Positions 35,655-43,368 of a DNA stretch of 64,000 nt are shown here, piece after piece. Below the pieces are notes generated by a model. That model saw nothing but the letters and a program-made list of their open reading frames with translations. It had not been told where the DNA came from and did no database searches. How positions within the stretch are numbered: the stretch's first letter is position 1; every line of letters begins with the position of its first letter. The DNA comes from G026625185 sp963727835 (lineage in GTDB: Bacteria > Desulfobacterota > WTBG01 > JAGOGO01), in the NCBI GenBank assembly GCA_963727835.1, contig CAVSIB010000059.1, positions 33,452-97,451 of the forward strand, given 5' to 3'. The position numbers were made by a program, and so were the translations under genes.

Positions 35655-36662
35655 TTATCCGGTCTTGAAGTGGTCATATCCCCGTGGCTCGGCTTTCTTA
35701 CTTCTTCCTTGTTTATCCTTGAGCCAAATCCCTTCAATCTCACCAGCGAGTCTACCAATACACGTAAGAGAAATAGAAAGTTCCTGACTGAGCTGAGCCA
35801 CCTGGTTGCTTTTTTCCGGGGAAACACTGAAAAGAAGCTCATAATCTTCTCCACCTCCTAATGCCAAGGCAAGCGGATCCGATACATATTCTTGTGCCCA
35901 GATCTGAAACTCAGGTGAACGGGGTACACCAGACAACTCCACCTCCGCTCCCACACCGCTTTGTTCCACGATATGATTTAAATCGGCCAACAAACCATCA
36001 CTGATATCAATCATCGCATTGGGTATCCCTCGTTCCGCCAAGACCTGGCCCTCTTTAATCCGGGGAAGAGGCGAAAAATGTCGCGCCAGGAGGCTCTCTT
36101 TACCTGTTCTGCTTCCTCCTTGTTCGGATATCTTAAAACCCAGCGCCGCGTCTCCGAGCCAACCCGTCACATAGAGTAAATCTCCATCCTTTCCCCCGCT
36201 TCGATAAATCACCTTCCCTTTCGATGCTTTTCCCAACAATGCCAGTGAAATAAAAAATCGCTCTCCGCTTTCCGAGGTATCACCACCAATGAGATCTACC
36301 CCCATCCTTTTCCCGAAACTGGTTATCCCCTCATAAAAAGCATCTAAAAAATCCAAAGAAACCCGTTTGCTCGGTATTCCGAGGCTTACAGTATAGCCAA
36401 TCGGATATCCTCCCATTGCCGCAATGTCACTCAGGTTGACAGCCAAGGCCTTCGCACCCAGCTTCTTTCCCTCGGGTTCATCAATGCGAAAATGGAAACC
36501 CTCAATCAATTGGTCAGCAGTCAAAAGGATAACCACATCGTCAGAAAAGGAAATGACCGCAGCATCATCACCAATGCCTTTAAGAATATAAGAAAGCTGG
36601 CTAGGGTAGTGTCGGGCAATCCGGTTAATAAAACCAAATTCCCCCAGGTCAGAAAATTTCAT
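35655..36662 (-). CDS. thiL: Thiamine-monophosphate kinase
   Basis: ThiL phosphorylates thiamine monophosphate to the active diphosphate. The 335-residue protein has FGFINRIAR, GIGDDAAVI (nucleotide/metal site near residue 31), LTADQLIEGFHF, KALAVNLSDIAAMGG, DLIGGDTSES and the C-terminal IDISDGLLADLNHI and GGGEDYELLFSV, all family motifs. It lies upstream of larB on the same strand with a 71-nt gap. A thiamine-binding MTH1187 protein is encoded at 51210. Confidence 0.96.
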   Translation of the reverse strand: MKFSDLGEFGFINRIARHYPSQLSYILKGIGDDAAVISFSDDVVILLTADQLIEGFHFRIDEPEGKKLGAKALAVNLSDIAAMGGYPIGYTVSLGIPSKRVSLDFLDAFYEGITSFGKRMGVDLIGGDTSESGERFFISLALLGKASKGKVIYRSGGKDGDLLYVTGWLGDAALGFKISEQGGSRTGKESLLARHFSPLPRIKEGQVLAERGIPNAMIDISDGLLADLNHIVEQSGVGAEVELSGVPRSPEFQIWAQEYVSDPLALALGGGEDYELLFSVSPEKSNQVAQLSQELSISLTCIGRLAGEIEGIWLKDKQGRSKKAEPRGYDHFKTG

Positions 36663-36800
36663 GCTCGCTTTTGAATCATCTTTTTTGCAGGTTAATCTTT
36701 TGACGCATTTAAATAAAATGTCTGTTTCCCCAACCGAGAGTAATAGTATGATTGCCCGGGGTTATCAAGCTTGGGGAAAGTCAACAACAACAACAAATTA

Positions 36801-37169
36801 TTAAGTAATTATCTGGGTTACGGCAACCGCATAAGTCTTGCAGTGGGACAAGGAAATCTTGATCATTTTTATGCCGTGCTTTTGGCTGAATGTATATGCT
36901 TGATTATGCAAATAAACCTCCGGCTTTCCTGAACGAGCGTTAATGATTTCCAGGTCTCTAAACCTGATAATCTCTCTCTCTTCGTTGCCCAAGGCCTTCA
37001 GAATACTTTCCTTAGCCGCAAACCGGGCAGCATAGTGCTGAGCCGGATATTTTTTGTGTTCACAATAGGAGATTTCCCGGTCAGTAAAGAACCGAGAGCG
37101 GAAGGTGGGGTATTTTTTAAGCAAATGATCAATCCGGTCTATTTCAATAATATCGGTTCCAATATCCAT
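36801..37169 (-). CDS. acpS: Holo-[acyl-carrier-protein] synthase
   Basis: AcpS attaches the 4'-phosphopantetheine arm from CoA to acyl carrier protein. The correct start is ATG 37169 (122 residues), beginning MDIGTDIIEIDRI; an open extension to GTG 37262 would cross a terminator and has no family match. The metal-binding Asp near residue 6-8 and Glu in RFAAKESILKALG are present, as is the C-terminal KISLSHCKTYAVA. It is downstream of cooT beyond a terminator. Confidence 0.95.
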   Translation of the reverse strand: MDIGTDIIEIDRIDHLLKKYPTFRSRFFTDREISYCEHKKYPAQHYAARFAAKESILKALGNEEREIIRFRDLEIINARSGKPEVYLHNQAYTFSQKHGIKMIKISLSHCKTYAVAVTQIIT

Positions 37170-37196
37170 TTTATTATCTCTTTTTAAAGTCCTTCG

Positions 37197-37226
37197 AAAA
37201 AAAACCCCCGGTAAACGATCTGGGGG
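37197..37226 (-). terminator. Rho-independent terminator between cooT and acpS
   Basis: On the minus strand CCCCC (37226-37222) with two inner pairs closes on GGGGG (37209-37205), loop of 8 nt, followed directly by T8 (37204-37197). It starts 33 nt after the cooT stop and ends 28 nt before the acpS ATG, so it would separate the genes or act as an attenuator. Confidence 0.85.
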
Positions 37227-37258
37227 CGACAAATCCTTAAAAACTAGAAAGGGTCCGG

Positions 37259-37450
37259 TCACGAATCTTCACGAAAAACAATCTTATTCTCGCGAAGAGA
37301 AAATTTTTTCAAAGAACCTTTAATTTTCTTCTCTTCACCAAAGATATTGATTAATCGAAGCGTCCCATCCACCACCTCGATGACATCAACATTCTCCAGC
37401 AACAGTTCCTCTCCCTCTCCCCGTTCCAGAAACACATTGGTCTCACACAT
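37259..37450 (-). CDS. cooT: CooT family nickel-binding protein
   Basis: This is a 63-residue small protein, MCETNVFLERGEGEELLLEN then VDVIEVVDGTLRLINIFGEE, matching the CooT family, whose founding member helps nickel delivery to CO dehydrogenase. The Cys at position 2 is the metal ligand of the dimer and is present. No CO dehydrogenase genes are in the window; the nearby larB is another nickel-related gene. The ribosome site is AGGAAAAG just upstream of ATG 37450. Confidence 0.85.
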   Translation of the reverse strand: MCETNVFLERGEGEELLLENVDVIEVVDGTLRLINIFGEEKKIKGSLKKFSLRENKIVFREDS

Positions 37451-37624
37451 TTTCTTTTCCTTTTTGGATTACACAATACCATTATATTAAAATTAGCAGG
37501 TTTGTGTTAAAAGTCAAGGTATTTGGTTGTAAAAGGGGAGGCAATATTTTTTAATTTCAGCTCGGATCAAGCTCCTTCCTTAACCTGTAAAACAAAACGG
37601 AAAAATATCATCTTTTCCTTGCCC

Positions 37625-38749
37625 TTATTGTAAAAGATAGCGAGCGATCAAAAGCTTCTGAATTTCTTCCGTACCCTCCTCAAAATGAAATGAACGGGCA
37701 TCTCGGAAGTGTCTTTCAAGAGGATAAGCCTGGGTATAGCCAATCCCTCCATGAATTCTTAACGCCATTTCAGAGACCCGGGTAATCGTCTGGTCCGCGA
37801 AGAGTTTGGCCATGGCTGCTTCCTTGACGATAGCGCGCCCCTGGTCGAACTTCCACGCGGCTTCGTACGCAAGGAGCCGCGCTGCTTGAATTTCAGTCCC
37901 CATCTGGGCAATCATGTGTTGTATGGCTTGTCGTTCAGAAATCAGTCTGCCAAACGTGCTCCGGTTTTTCGCGTAAGCAATGGCAAGTTCCAGCATTTTA
38001 TCCGCCAATCCCACACAGCAAAAAGCGATTGAAACCCGGCTCAAGTGAAGCATATCAAAGGCTACGGTCAACCCTTTGCCTTTTTCTCCGAGCACTTGAG
38101 TGCTCGGAACGCGACAGTTCTTAAAGATAACCTGGTAATGCCGCGGGCCAACGCAGCCCATCATTTTGGGCATTGGTTTGAGAATCACCCCGTCATTGGG
38201 CAAATCGACCAGAAAGGCAGTGACGCCTTCTTCAGAGGCGGCAAACGTATAGATTAATGTGGTGTATCCGGGGAAAAGGGTGATCAGCCATTTGTGGCCA
38301 TTAAGGATATAGTCATCACCATCACGAAAGGCTTGTGACTCAATATCCTTGCCCGTGCCGGCTTCAGGCTCGGTAAGGCTGTTTGCCGCCCAAAGCTCTC
38401 CGGAAGCGATTTTGGGCAGATACTTCTTTTTCTGCCCATCCGTACCGAACTGATCAAGAGGTCTCCAGAACAGCCCGTTCATCGTGTGGGCAATGAGCCT
38501 CACTGTGGCATAAGCCTTTGCTAATTCTTCTAAAACACTGAACCATTCCACGACGCGCCATCCCTGCCCCCCGTATTCTTTGGGTATGGTGAGACCGAAA
38601 AATCGCCCTTTCCTTAACTCTGAAACCAGCTCTTCCGGGAGCCTCTCTTCTTTCTCCAATGGTCCTGAAAGCGGATTAAGCACTGTGTCCACCCACTCTC
38701 TGGCTTCATGTTTCAACTGAACAACATGTTCAGGAAGACTAAAATCCAT
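37625..38749 (-). CDS. Acyl-CoA dehydrogenase
   Basis: This FAD enzyme introduces an alpha,beta double bond into an acyl-CoA. ATG 38749 (MDFSLPEHV) is the better start, with AAGGAG 8 nt upstream; an upstream in-frame start at 38773 overlaps the previous gene. Motifs: IPKEYGGQGW, NSLTEPEAGTGKD (FAD/substrate loop), GLADKMLELAIAYAKNRSTFG, IHGGIGYTQAYPLERHFRDA and the catalytic-region FEEGTEEIQKLLIARYLL. About 374 residues. It is last in a three-gene set with an SDR and an Old Yellow Enzyme, which suggests degradation of a cyclic or unsaturated acyl-CoA; the substrate is not known. Confidence 0.9.
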   Translation of the reverse strand: MDFSLPEHVVQLKHEAREWVDTVLNPLSGPLEKEERLPEELVSELRKGRFFGLTIPKEYGGQGWRVVEWFSVLEELAKAYATVRLIAHTMNGLFWRPLDQFGTDGQKKKYLPKIASGELWAANSLTEPEAGTGKDIESQAFRDGDDYILNGHKWLITLFPGYTTLIYTFAASEEGVTAFLVDLPNDGVILKPMPKMMGCVGPRHYQVIFKNCRVPSTQVLGEKGKGLTVAFDMLHLSRVSIAFCCVGLADKMLELAIAYAKNRSTFGRLISERQAIQHMIAQMGTEIQAARLLAYEAAWKFDQGRAIVKEAAMAKLFADQTITRVSEMALRIHGGIGYTQAYPLERHFRDARSFHFEEGTEEIQKLLIARYLLQ

Positions 38750-38769
38750 GATACACTCCTTTAATCTTA

Positions 38770-39531
38770 TCAACCAATCATGGTCAAACCACCATCCACA
38801 CTCAGGACTTGACCGGTTATGTAACGGGCGTCATCACTGACAAAAAATGCGACCGCATCAGCAACCTCTTTCGGATCACCGATGCGTTTCATCGGGATAA
38901 ACTCGGCTACGTTTTGCATGATTTTTTTAGATTTTTCAGTTTCATAAAGGCCGGTTAAAAGATCAGTTTGGATGGGGCCTGGGCTTACACAATTAACGCG
39001 GATATTATACCGGGCAAGTTCTCTGGCTAATGCTTTAGAACTGGCCATAATCGCAGCTTTGGTGCCACAATAGATAACCTCTCCCGAAGTCCCTACTCTG
39101 CCGGCATCAGAACCAAGACTCACGATGACCCCACTCTTCTTTTCTATCATGAAAGGAAGGCAGACATGAGTTGCGATCAGAAAGCTCTTATAGTTGGTGC
39201 TGATTAAAACATCCCAGAAGGCTTCATCCGTATCAAGAAAAAAACGGGCGCGGTCAATGCCGGCATTGTTAATGAGGATATCGATTGCGCCAAACTCCTG
39301 GTAAATTTTCGCGACCGCCGCTTTTGTCTGTTCATAGCTGGTAAGGTCACAGGGGATGGCAATGGCGTGGTGCCCTGATGACGCGATTTCGGCCGCAACC
39401 TTATCCCCTAAGGCCTTTTGTCGATTAAGGATGCCAAGGTTTGCTCCCTCGTGAGCAAGCCGCAGGGCAATGGCTCTCCCGATCCCTCGCGAGCCACCCG
39501 TGACGATCGCTGTTTTCGATTGAAGCTTCAT
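38770..39531 (-). CDS. Short-chain dehydrogenase/reductase (FabG-like)
   Basis: This is a classical SDR of about 253 residues with the NAD(P) motif TGGSRGIGRA, NNAG, the catalytic Ser in VSLGSDAG, YCGTK (YxxxK) and a C-terminal GQVLSVDGGLTMIG. Three successive starts (GTG 39537, GTG 39534, ATG 39531) follow AAAGGAG; ATG is listed but GTG 39534 has the best spacing. Coenzyme preference is unclear. Position between the OYE and acyl-CoA dehydrogenase suggests it oxidises a 3-hydroxyacyl-CoA or similar intermediate. Confidence 0.88.
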   Translation of the reverse strand: MKLQSKTAIVTGGSRGIGRAIALRLAHEGANLGILNRQKALGDKVAAEIASSGHHAIAIPCDLTSYEQTKAAVAKIYQEFGAIDILINNAGIDRARFFLDTDEAFWDVLISTNYKSFLIATHVCLPFMIEKKSGVIVSLGSDAGRVGTSGEVIYCGTKAAIMASSKALARELARYNIRVNCVSPGPIQTDLLTGLYETEKSKKIMQNVAEFIPMKRIGDPKEVADAVAFFVSDDARYITGQVLSVDGGLTMIG

Positions 39532-39722
39532 CACCACTAATCTCCTTTATAATTCTTTTCCGCTCCTTCCTCACTGATCAAACCACACTTCACCATAATC
39601 ACACTGGCACTCGCGTGCGCAATCCTTTCAACGAAAAGAAGCAGATAGATATTTATTGCTGTCTTTCGCGTTTTTCTTAATCCTTAGTGCCCTCGCCCTC
39701 TCCTCGCCGGCCAGCGAAAAAA

Positions 39723-40853
39723 TTACGCGGAAGCAATCGGTGTCATATTCTTGTCCTTCTTCCACTGAACACAAACAACTGGTTCAAAATCTCCCTCAGA
39801 ATCCCGGCACTGGTTGCAGTAAGTACACTTAAAAATTTCATGGTCACGGTCTTCCTGAAATTTTTTCGGCCAGAAAGGATCACAGAGAATCGGCCGGGCG
39901 ATAGCCACTACATCAGCCTCATTATTCTGGATGATCGTTTCCGCAGCCTGAGCAGTAGGAATCCTGCCCGCAGTCACTATGGGCGTGGTAAATCCGGCCT
40001 CGGTTAACGTTCTCTTGATATCCGAAGCCAAATAGACATTCACTTTTTCCGGCATCCAGTTCGGTGGCATTGTCCGGCTTCCGCTGTAACCAGTATAAGG
40101 GTCCAATGCTTCCCCGTGCCGAGGGATCGCGTCTTCAAACTTACCCCCGGCAGAAATGCTGATGTAGTCTAATCCCAACTCAGCCAGGCACAAAGCAATA
40201 ACGCGGGATTGCGCCAGGGTATTTCCACCCAGGGCGAATTCGTCCCCATTAATCCGGGCACCTAAAACATACTCTTCCCCTACAGCTTGTCTGGCAGCCT
40301 TCATCACTTTCTTTGCCAGACGAAGTCGATTTTCAAGGGAACCACCGTATTCATCCTTTCTCTGATTGTAACGGGATAGAAAAGAAGACATGGTATAGGC
40401 ATGAGCAAAGTGGAGTTCCACTGCGTCAAAACCCGCTGACCGGGCCCGGAGGGCGGCACAAGCGAAAAGTTCGGGAATCTCCTTCACGTCGTTTAAGGAG
40501 AGGTCTTCCACCTTTTGCCGGTAACCGCTTCGGGCGATCTTCAAAAAGTGAACAAGTTGAGTGGCGATCTTCGCATCAGACTCACCGTGCACAAGCTCGG
40601 TGAGCCGCTTAAGGCCTGGAATAAAACTATCATCATTGAGGCGTAGAAGCGGACCACTCTTTTGCTCTTTCACCGATACCGCCTCAGTCACCACAATTCC
40701 CGCACCGCCTCGGGCATAAAGCAGATAGCGTTCGACTAATGCATCCGTCACATTCCCCTCAACGGTTGCCAGACGCGTTACAATTGCCGGCACCATAATA
40801 CGGTTCACCAACGTAAGCTTGCTCCCGATCGCATAGGGTTCAAACAGTTTCAT
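39723..40853 (-). CDS. NADH:flavin oxidoreductase / Old Yellow Enzyme family protein
   Basis: This FMN-barrel enzyme of about 376 residues resembles the barrel of 2,4-dienoyl-CoA or enoate reductases, which reduce activated C=C bonds. ATG 40853 (MKLFEPYAIG) has AAGGA upstream. Motifs: NRIMVPAIVTR, YLLYARGGAGIVVTEA, GFDAVELHFAHAYTMSSFLS, DEYGGSLENRLRL, and the phosphate-binding GRIPTAQAAE and VAIARPILCDPFW. A [4Fe-4S] cluster motif CTYCNQC with a later Cys (VVCVQW) is present, but the C-terminal FAD/NAD module of dienoyl-CoA reductase is absent. It heads the set with the SDR and acyl-CoA dehydrogenase. Confidence 0.88.
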   Translation of the reverse strand: MKLFEPYAIGSKLTLVNRIMVPAIVTRLATVEGNVTDALVERYLLYARGGAGIVVTEAVSVKEQKSGPLLRLNDDSFIPGLKRLTELVHGESDAKIATQLVHFLKIARSGYRQKVEDLSLNDVKEIPELFACAALRARSAGFDAVELHFAHAYTMSSFLSRYNQRKDEYGGSLENRLRLAKKVMKAARQAVGEEYVLGARINGDEFALGGNTLAQSRVIALCLAELGLDYISISAGGKFEDAIPRHGEALDPYTGYSGSRTMPPNWMPEKVNVYLASDIKRTLTEAGFTTPIVTAGRIPTAQAAETIIQNNEADVVAIARPILCDPFWPKKFQEDRDHEIFKCTYCNQCRDSEGDFEPVVCVQWKKDKNMTPIASA

Positions 40854-41226
40854 GGCCACGTCCTTTTTTGGGATCTCGATAGTTGGCAACCGCTATGCTT
40901 TCACTGTTACCTTTTAACATCTTTTCTGTCTTTGTTTAGTTGCCACCTACGATAAGGATATTAAGTCGTTAGTTTTAAGACTCCTCCGTTTTCTTTCCGC
41001 AGTTCAGCATGCGGACGCGCTTCTTTGGTTTCTGGAGCGCTCTGGGGTGACTTTTCCTTTTCCTTCCAAAGGAGATTCGATTTTTCTCGTTTTTTCTTTT
41101 GTGGTCGTTAGCATCTGGGTTACCTCAAATTATTAATTATATGATTTCCGTGCAACACCCCTCTACTAACCTTCTCATAGAGCATAGCCGGGACTATATT
41201 ATCCACCTTGTGTTTACAACAGCAAA

Positions 41227-41266
41227 AGGCCAGTTGCTTTTCTTTGCTTAGCAATCCGGCCTCCTT
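41227..41266 (+). repeat. Terminator-like hairpin, copy B of a two-copy motif
   Basis: GGCC (41229-41232) and TTGC (41235-41238) pair with GCAA (41251-41254) and GGCC (41258-41261), followed by TCCTTTTT. A related sequence occurs at 48474-48513. No plus-strand gene precedes it closely. Confidence 0.4.
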
Positions 41267-41407
41267 TTTACTCTCATCACTCACGCAAGTTCCTCAGCAA
41301 CACTCTTTTTTTTACTGCGATTATTGGCTGATGGGGTTTGATAATTTCTTTTCTTTTTAATCCGTGGGAGGGAGAAAGTCAATAATAATGAAATATTCTG
41401 GTAAATA

Positions 41408-41437
41408 AAAACCCCGGATCTCTCCGAGGGTTCGGGG
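41408..41437 (-). terminator. Putative terminator for the 41.5-kb secreted-protein gene
   Basis: On the minus strand a CCCCG/CGGGG-based stem with an inner CTC/GAG-like helix is followed by TTTTTATTT. It lies about 60 nt after the stop of the minus-strand gene. Confidence 0.45.
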
Positions 41438-41494
41438 GATGAGGAAAAGGAGAGGTGGTTATTTAAATTTTTTCGATATCGGCAAAGTCAACGT

Positions 41495-41838
41495 TTAATT
41501 ATCGGGAACGCACGTGATCGGCTTATCGTCTTTGTAATGGTTAAATTCGCCAAGGTATCGATAGGCGGTGAATCTCCAAGGAGCCTCAATCAAAACACGA
41601 GTAGAGGCTTCCCCGATGCCCATAAAATAGGTTAGAGGCGAAAGTGCGGCGCAAATGCCCGTGGATGCCGCAGAAATTCCAATGCAGGGGGGCCGTACAA
41701 TCAGAAGATCAACGATCTTTATTGCGATCCCGGGGCACTGGTCAGGTTGTTTTCCCTGCTGCGCGATCGACCTCGAGGGAATTGACATAGACTGAGTAAA
41801 CTGAGTAATAGTAAAATCATTATAATTTTCTTCATCAT
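41495..41838 (-). pseudogene. Small secreted protein with a frameshift in its signal peptide
   Basis: A strong AGGAGG site precedes ATG 41838, and the frame there encodes a fine signal peptide start, MMKKIIMILLLLSLLSL. The body of the protein lies in another frame (ATG 41788 onwards): LLIVRPPCIGISAA, ICAALSPLTYF, RVLIEAPWRFTAYRYLGEFN. That body resembles a family of small deltaproteobacterial proteins with the pattern VRPLG...LP...EPARFTFTRPLG, often mislabelled multidrug transporter; function unknown. One missing base around 41790-41800 would join the two parts into about 115 residues. Alternatively translation begins at 41788 without export. Confidence 0.5.
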
Positions 41839-42120
41839 ACTATTCCTCCTTATCTATAATTTGATAAATAAATCACGGTTCTCCATTTGCTATAATTTTG
41901 GAATCATATCAACAACTTTTCCTATCACCTGAAATGCTACCGGTGACCCCTTTTTTATAACTAATTTGCGGGCAGTTTTCAATTAATGAAATTATACAGG
42001 TTTCTATTGCATTTTAATAGAATTTTTTAAAAGGAGAATGAAGGGCCCCGAAGTAAGAGCCTTTCCATTTTTTATATTAATTTATCCCATTCCTTTTCTT
42101 TATATTTTTTCGTAATGTCC

Positions 42121-42262
42121 TAGTGTGGTGTCTCAGAAGTTATTTTAATAATTATCAGCTTAGCCAAAAATCATAATTTGTTGAAATAAAAACAGAATTC
42201 AGAAGCAATCGTATTAAAGTGATAAGGAAAATTTTTAAAGTTATTTCTGAGACACGACACTA
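42121..42262. mobile_element. MITE of about 142 bp with TA-flanked terminal inverted repeats
   Basis: The left end TAGTGTGGTGTCTCAGAA (42121-42138) and the reverse complement of the right end, TAGTGTCGTGTCTCAGAA (42262-42245), match at 17 of 18 positions, and similarity continues for several bases (TTATTTT versus ATAACTTT). Both ends begin with TA, as expected for insertion at TA by an IS630/Tc1-mariner-type transposase. The interior is AT-rich and non-coding. No transposase with matching ends is in the window. Confidence 0.75.
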
Positions 42263-42304
42263 GTTTAAGGTAGTAAATAAAAAATTACCCAAAAACCTTT
42301 AAGT

Positions 42305-42502
42305 TTACCGACTAATGAGTTTATTTCCACATTGCGAACAATGTTTTTTTTTGTCATTAAATATGCCCTTACACGCTGGGCATTCATAGATAAAGTTTGT
42401 TCCACAACCACCACATGTTCCCCGAGGAGTTTTCTCAAAGAATTTTTGGCATGTGGGACATAGTGAGTATTTTTGACCTTTTTTGTACCAGTTATTAGCC
42501 AT
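42305..42502 (-). CDS. Small zinc-ribbon protein
   Basis: ATG 42502 (MANNWYKKG) has an AGGAA ribosome site and gives 65 residues; the longer frame to 42571 has no support. Four CxxC knuckles are seen: CPTC, CGGC, CPAC and CSQC, which would form two zinc ribbons. No other domain is present. Such proteins are often involved in nucleic acid or protein contacts, but the role is unknown. It sits just beside the MITE. Confidence 0.65.
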   Translation of the reverse strand: MANNWYKKGQKYSLCPTCQKFFEKTPRGTCGGCGTNFIYECPACKGIFNDKKKHCSQCGNKLISR

Positions 42503-42571
42503 ACATGTTCCTGTTGTTTGGATTTTTAAAATTATCAATTTCAGAGAGGCAGGCGCGACACAGTTAAACAA

Positions 42572-42979
42572 CTGGTCAGGTTGCCCCTGTGTAACACCCA
42601 GTAAAAGATGCCATTTGGGAAATCCGTCTAAACAGACTCTCGGGAGATTTCTGTGAACCGGACAGACTGATCCCCCTTGTTGATCTTTCTAAAGTTCAAT
42701 CCCAAACGAACGCCTTCCCAACATTAAGTACGCGCCAAGCTTACTCATGGTAAATCTCCTTTCCGCCACGATCAATGGCATTGGGAGTTATGGGAATGCT
42801 TACGCCTCCCTTTCTGATATTGATAAAAATGAATTTAAAAGGATAATATCAAGAATTATAAAAAATGGAAAGTTCAATCCTCTTGGTTGTCTAAAGGAAG
42901 CTCTAATTGTTGATGTTTAGATGGAAAAGCTCGTACGAATAGGCTTTTAAATTTTCCCCAATTTGAAGAAGCTCTCATT
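42572..42979. other. Intergenic region with one short plus-strand frame
   Basis: A 57-codon frame at 42747-42920 (ATG to TAG) reads MVNLLSATINGIGSYGNAY then ASLSDIDKNEFKRIISRIIK and ends KEALIVDV. It has coding-like composition and stays open upstream to 42693, so it may be the end of a decayed gene. I do not recognise it. The rest of the region shows nothing clear. Confidence 0.3.
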
Positions 42980-43270
42980 AATGGGTTCCTCTAAAAATTG
43001 ATCAAAAACTGGTACACATCATCATGGTTAGCTGGTATAGTTTTGATGAGAGCAGATAGTGAAACCACACAGGAGACAAGGGGCCCCATGATGCAACCCG
43101 GCCTTTTTAACTGGCAGAATCGTTTTGAAAAACTTAACAAAAATGGTGATCCACTGGTGAAATTGAACAAGGTGATTCAGTGGGAGAGCTTTAGAGAAAC
43201 CCTGGAAAAGGTTCGAGCCAGGGAGAAAAAGAACAATGCGGGAGCAAAGCACGGTGGTGCAAGAAGTTGA
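42980..43270 (+). mobile_element. Remnant of an IS5-family transposase
   Basis: From ATG 43088 the frame reads MMQPGLFNWQNRFEKLNKNG, then DPLVKLNKVIQWESFRETLE and KVRAREKKNNAG, the N-terminus of IS5-family transposases. It stops after about 60 residues at 43270; the DDE catalytic domain is absent. The DNA near 42980 (GGGTTCCTCTAAAAAT) may be the left IS end. No right end was found before smc, so the element is deleted. Confidence 0.7.
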
Positions 43271-43368
43271 GGGACGGGGGAACCAGCTACGCGAACTTAT
43301 AAATTCTAATATTTCAGAACTAAAAACGGTTGAGCAAGCGTTAGACAAGCCAATTGAGATATTACCGT

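Larger units (their letters stand above)
40854..41494. other. Intergenic region with a terminator-like hairpin
   Basis: These 640 nt hold no gene I can support. One 36-codon minus-strand frame starting near 41111, with a GAGGT ribosome site, ends at a stop within a Lys/Arg-rich tract and matches nothing I know. A hairpin at 41227-41266 and a terminator for the next gene at 41408-41437 are described separately. Confidence 0.4.

Noticed and set aside
36801..37262. Longer AcpS start at GTG 37262
   Set aside because: The extra 31 residues span a strong terminator and do not resemble AcpS.
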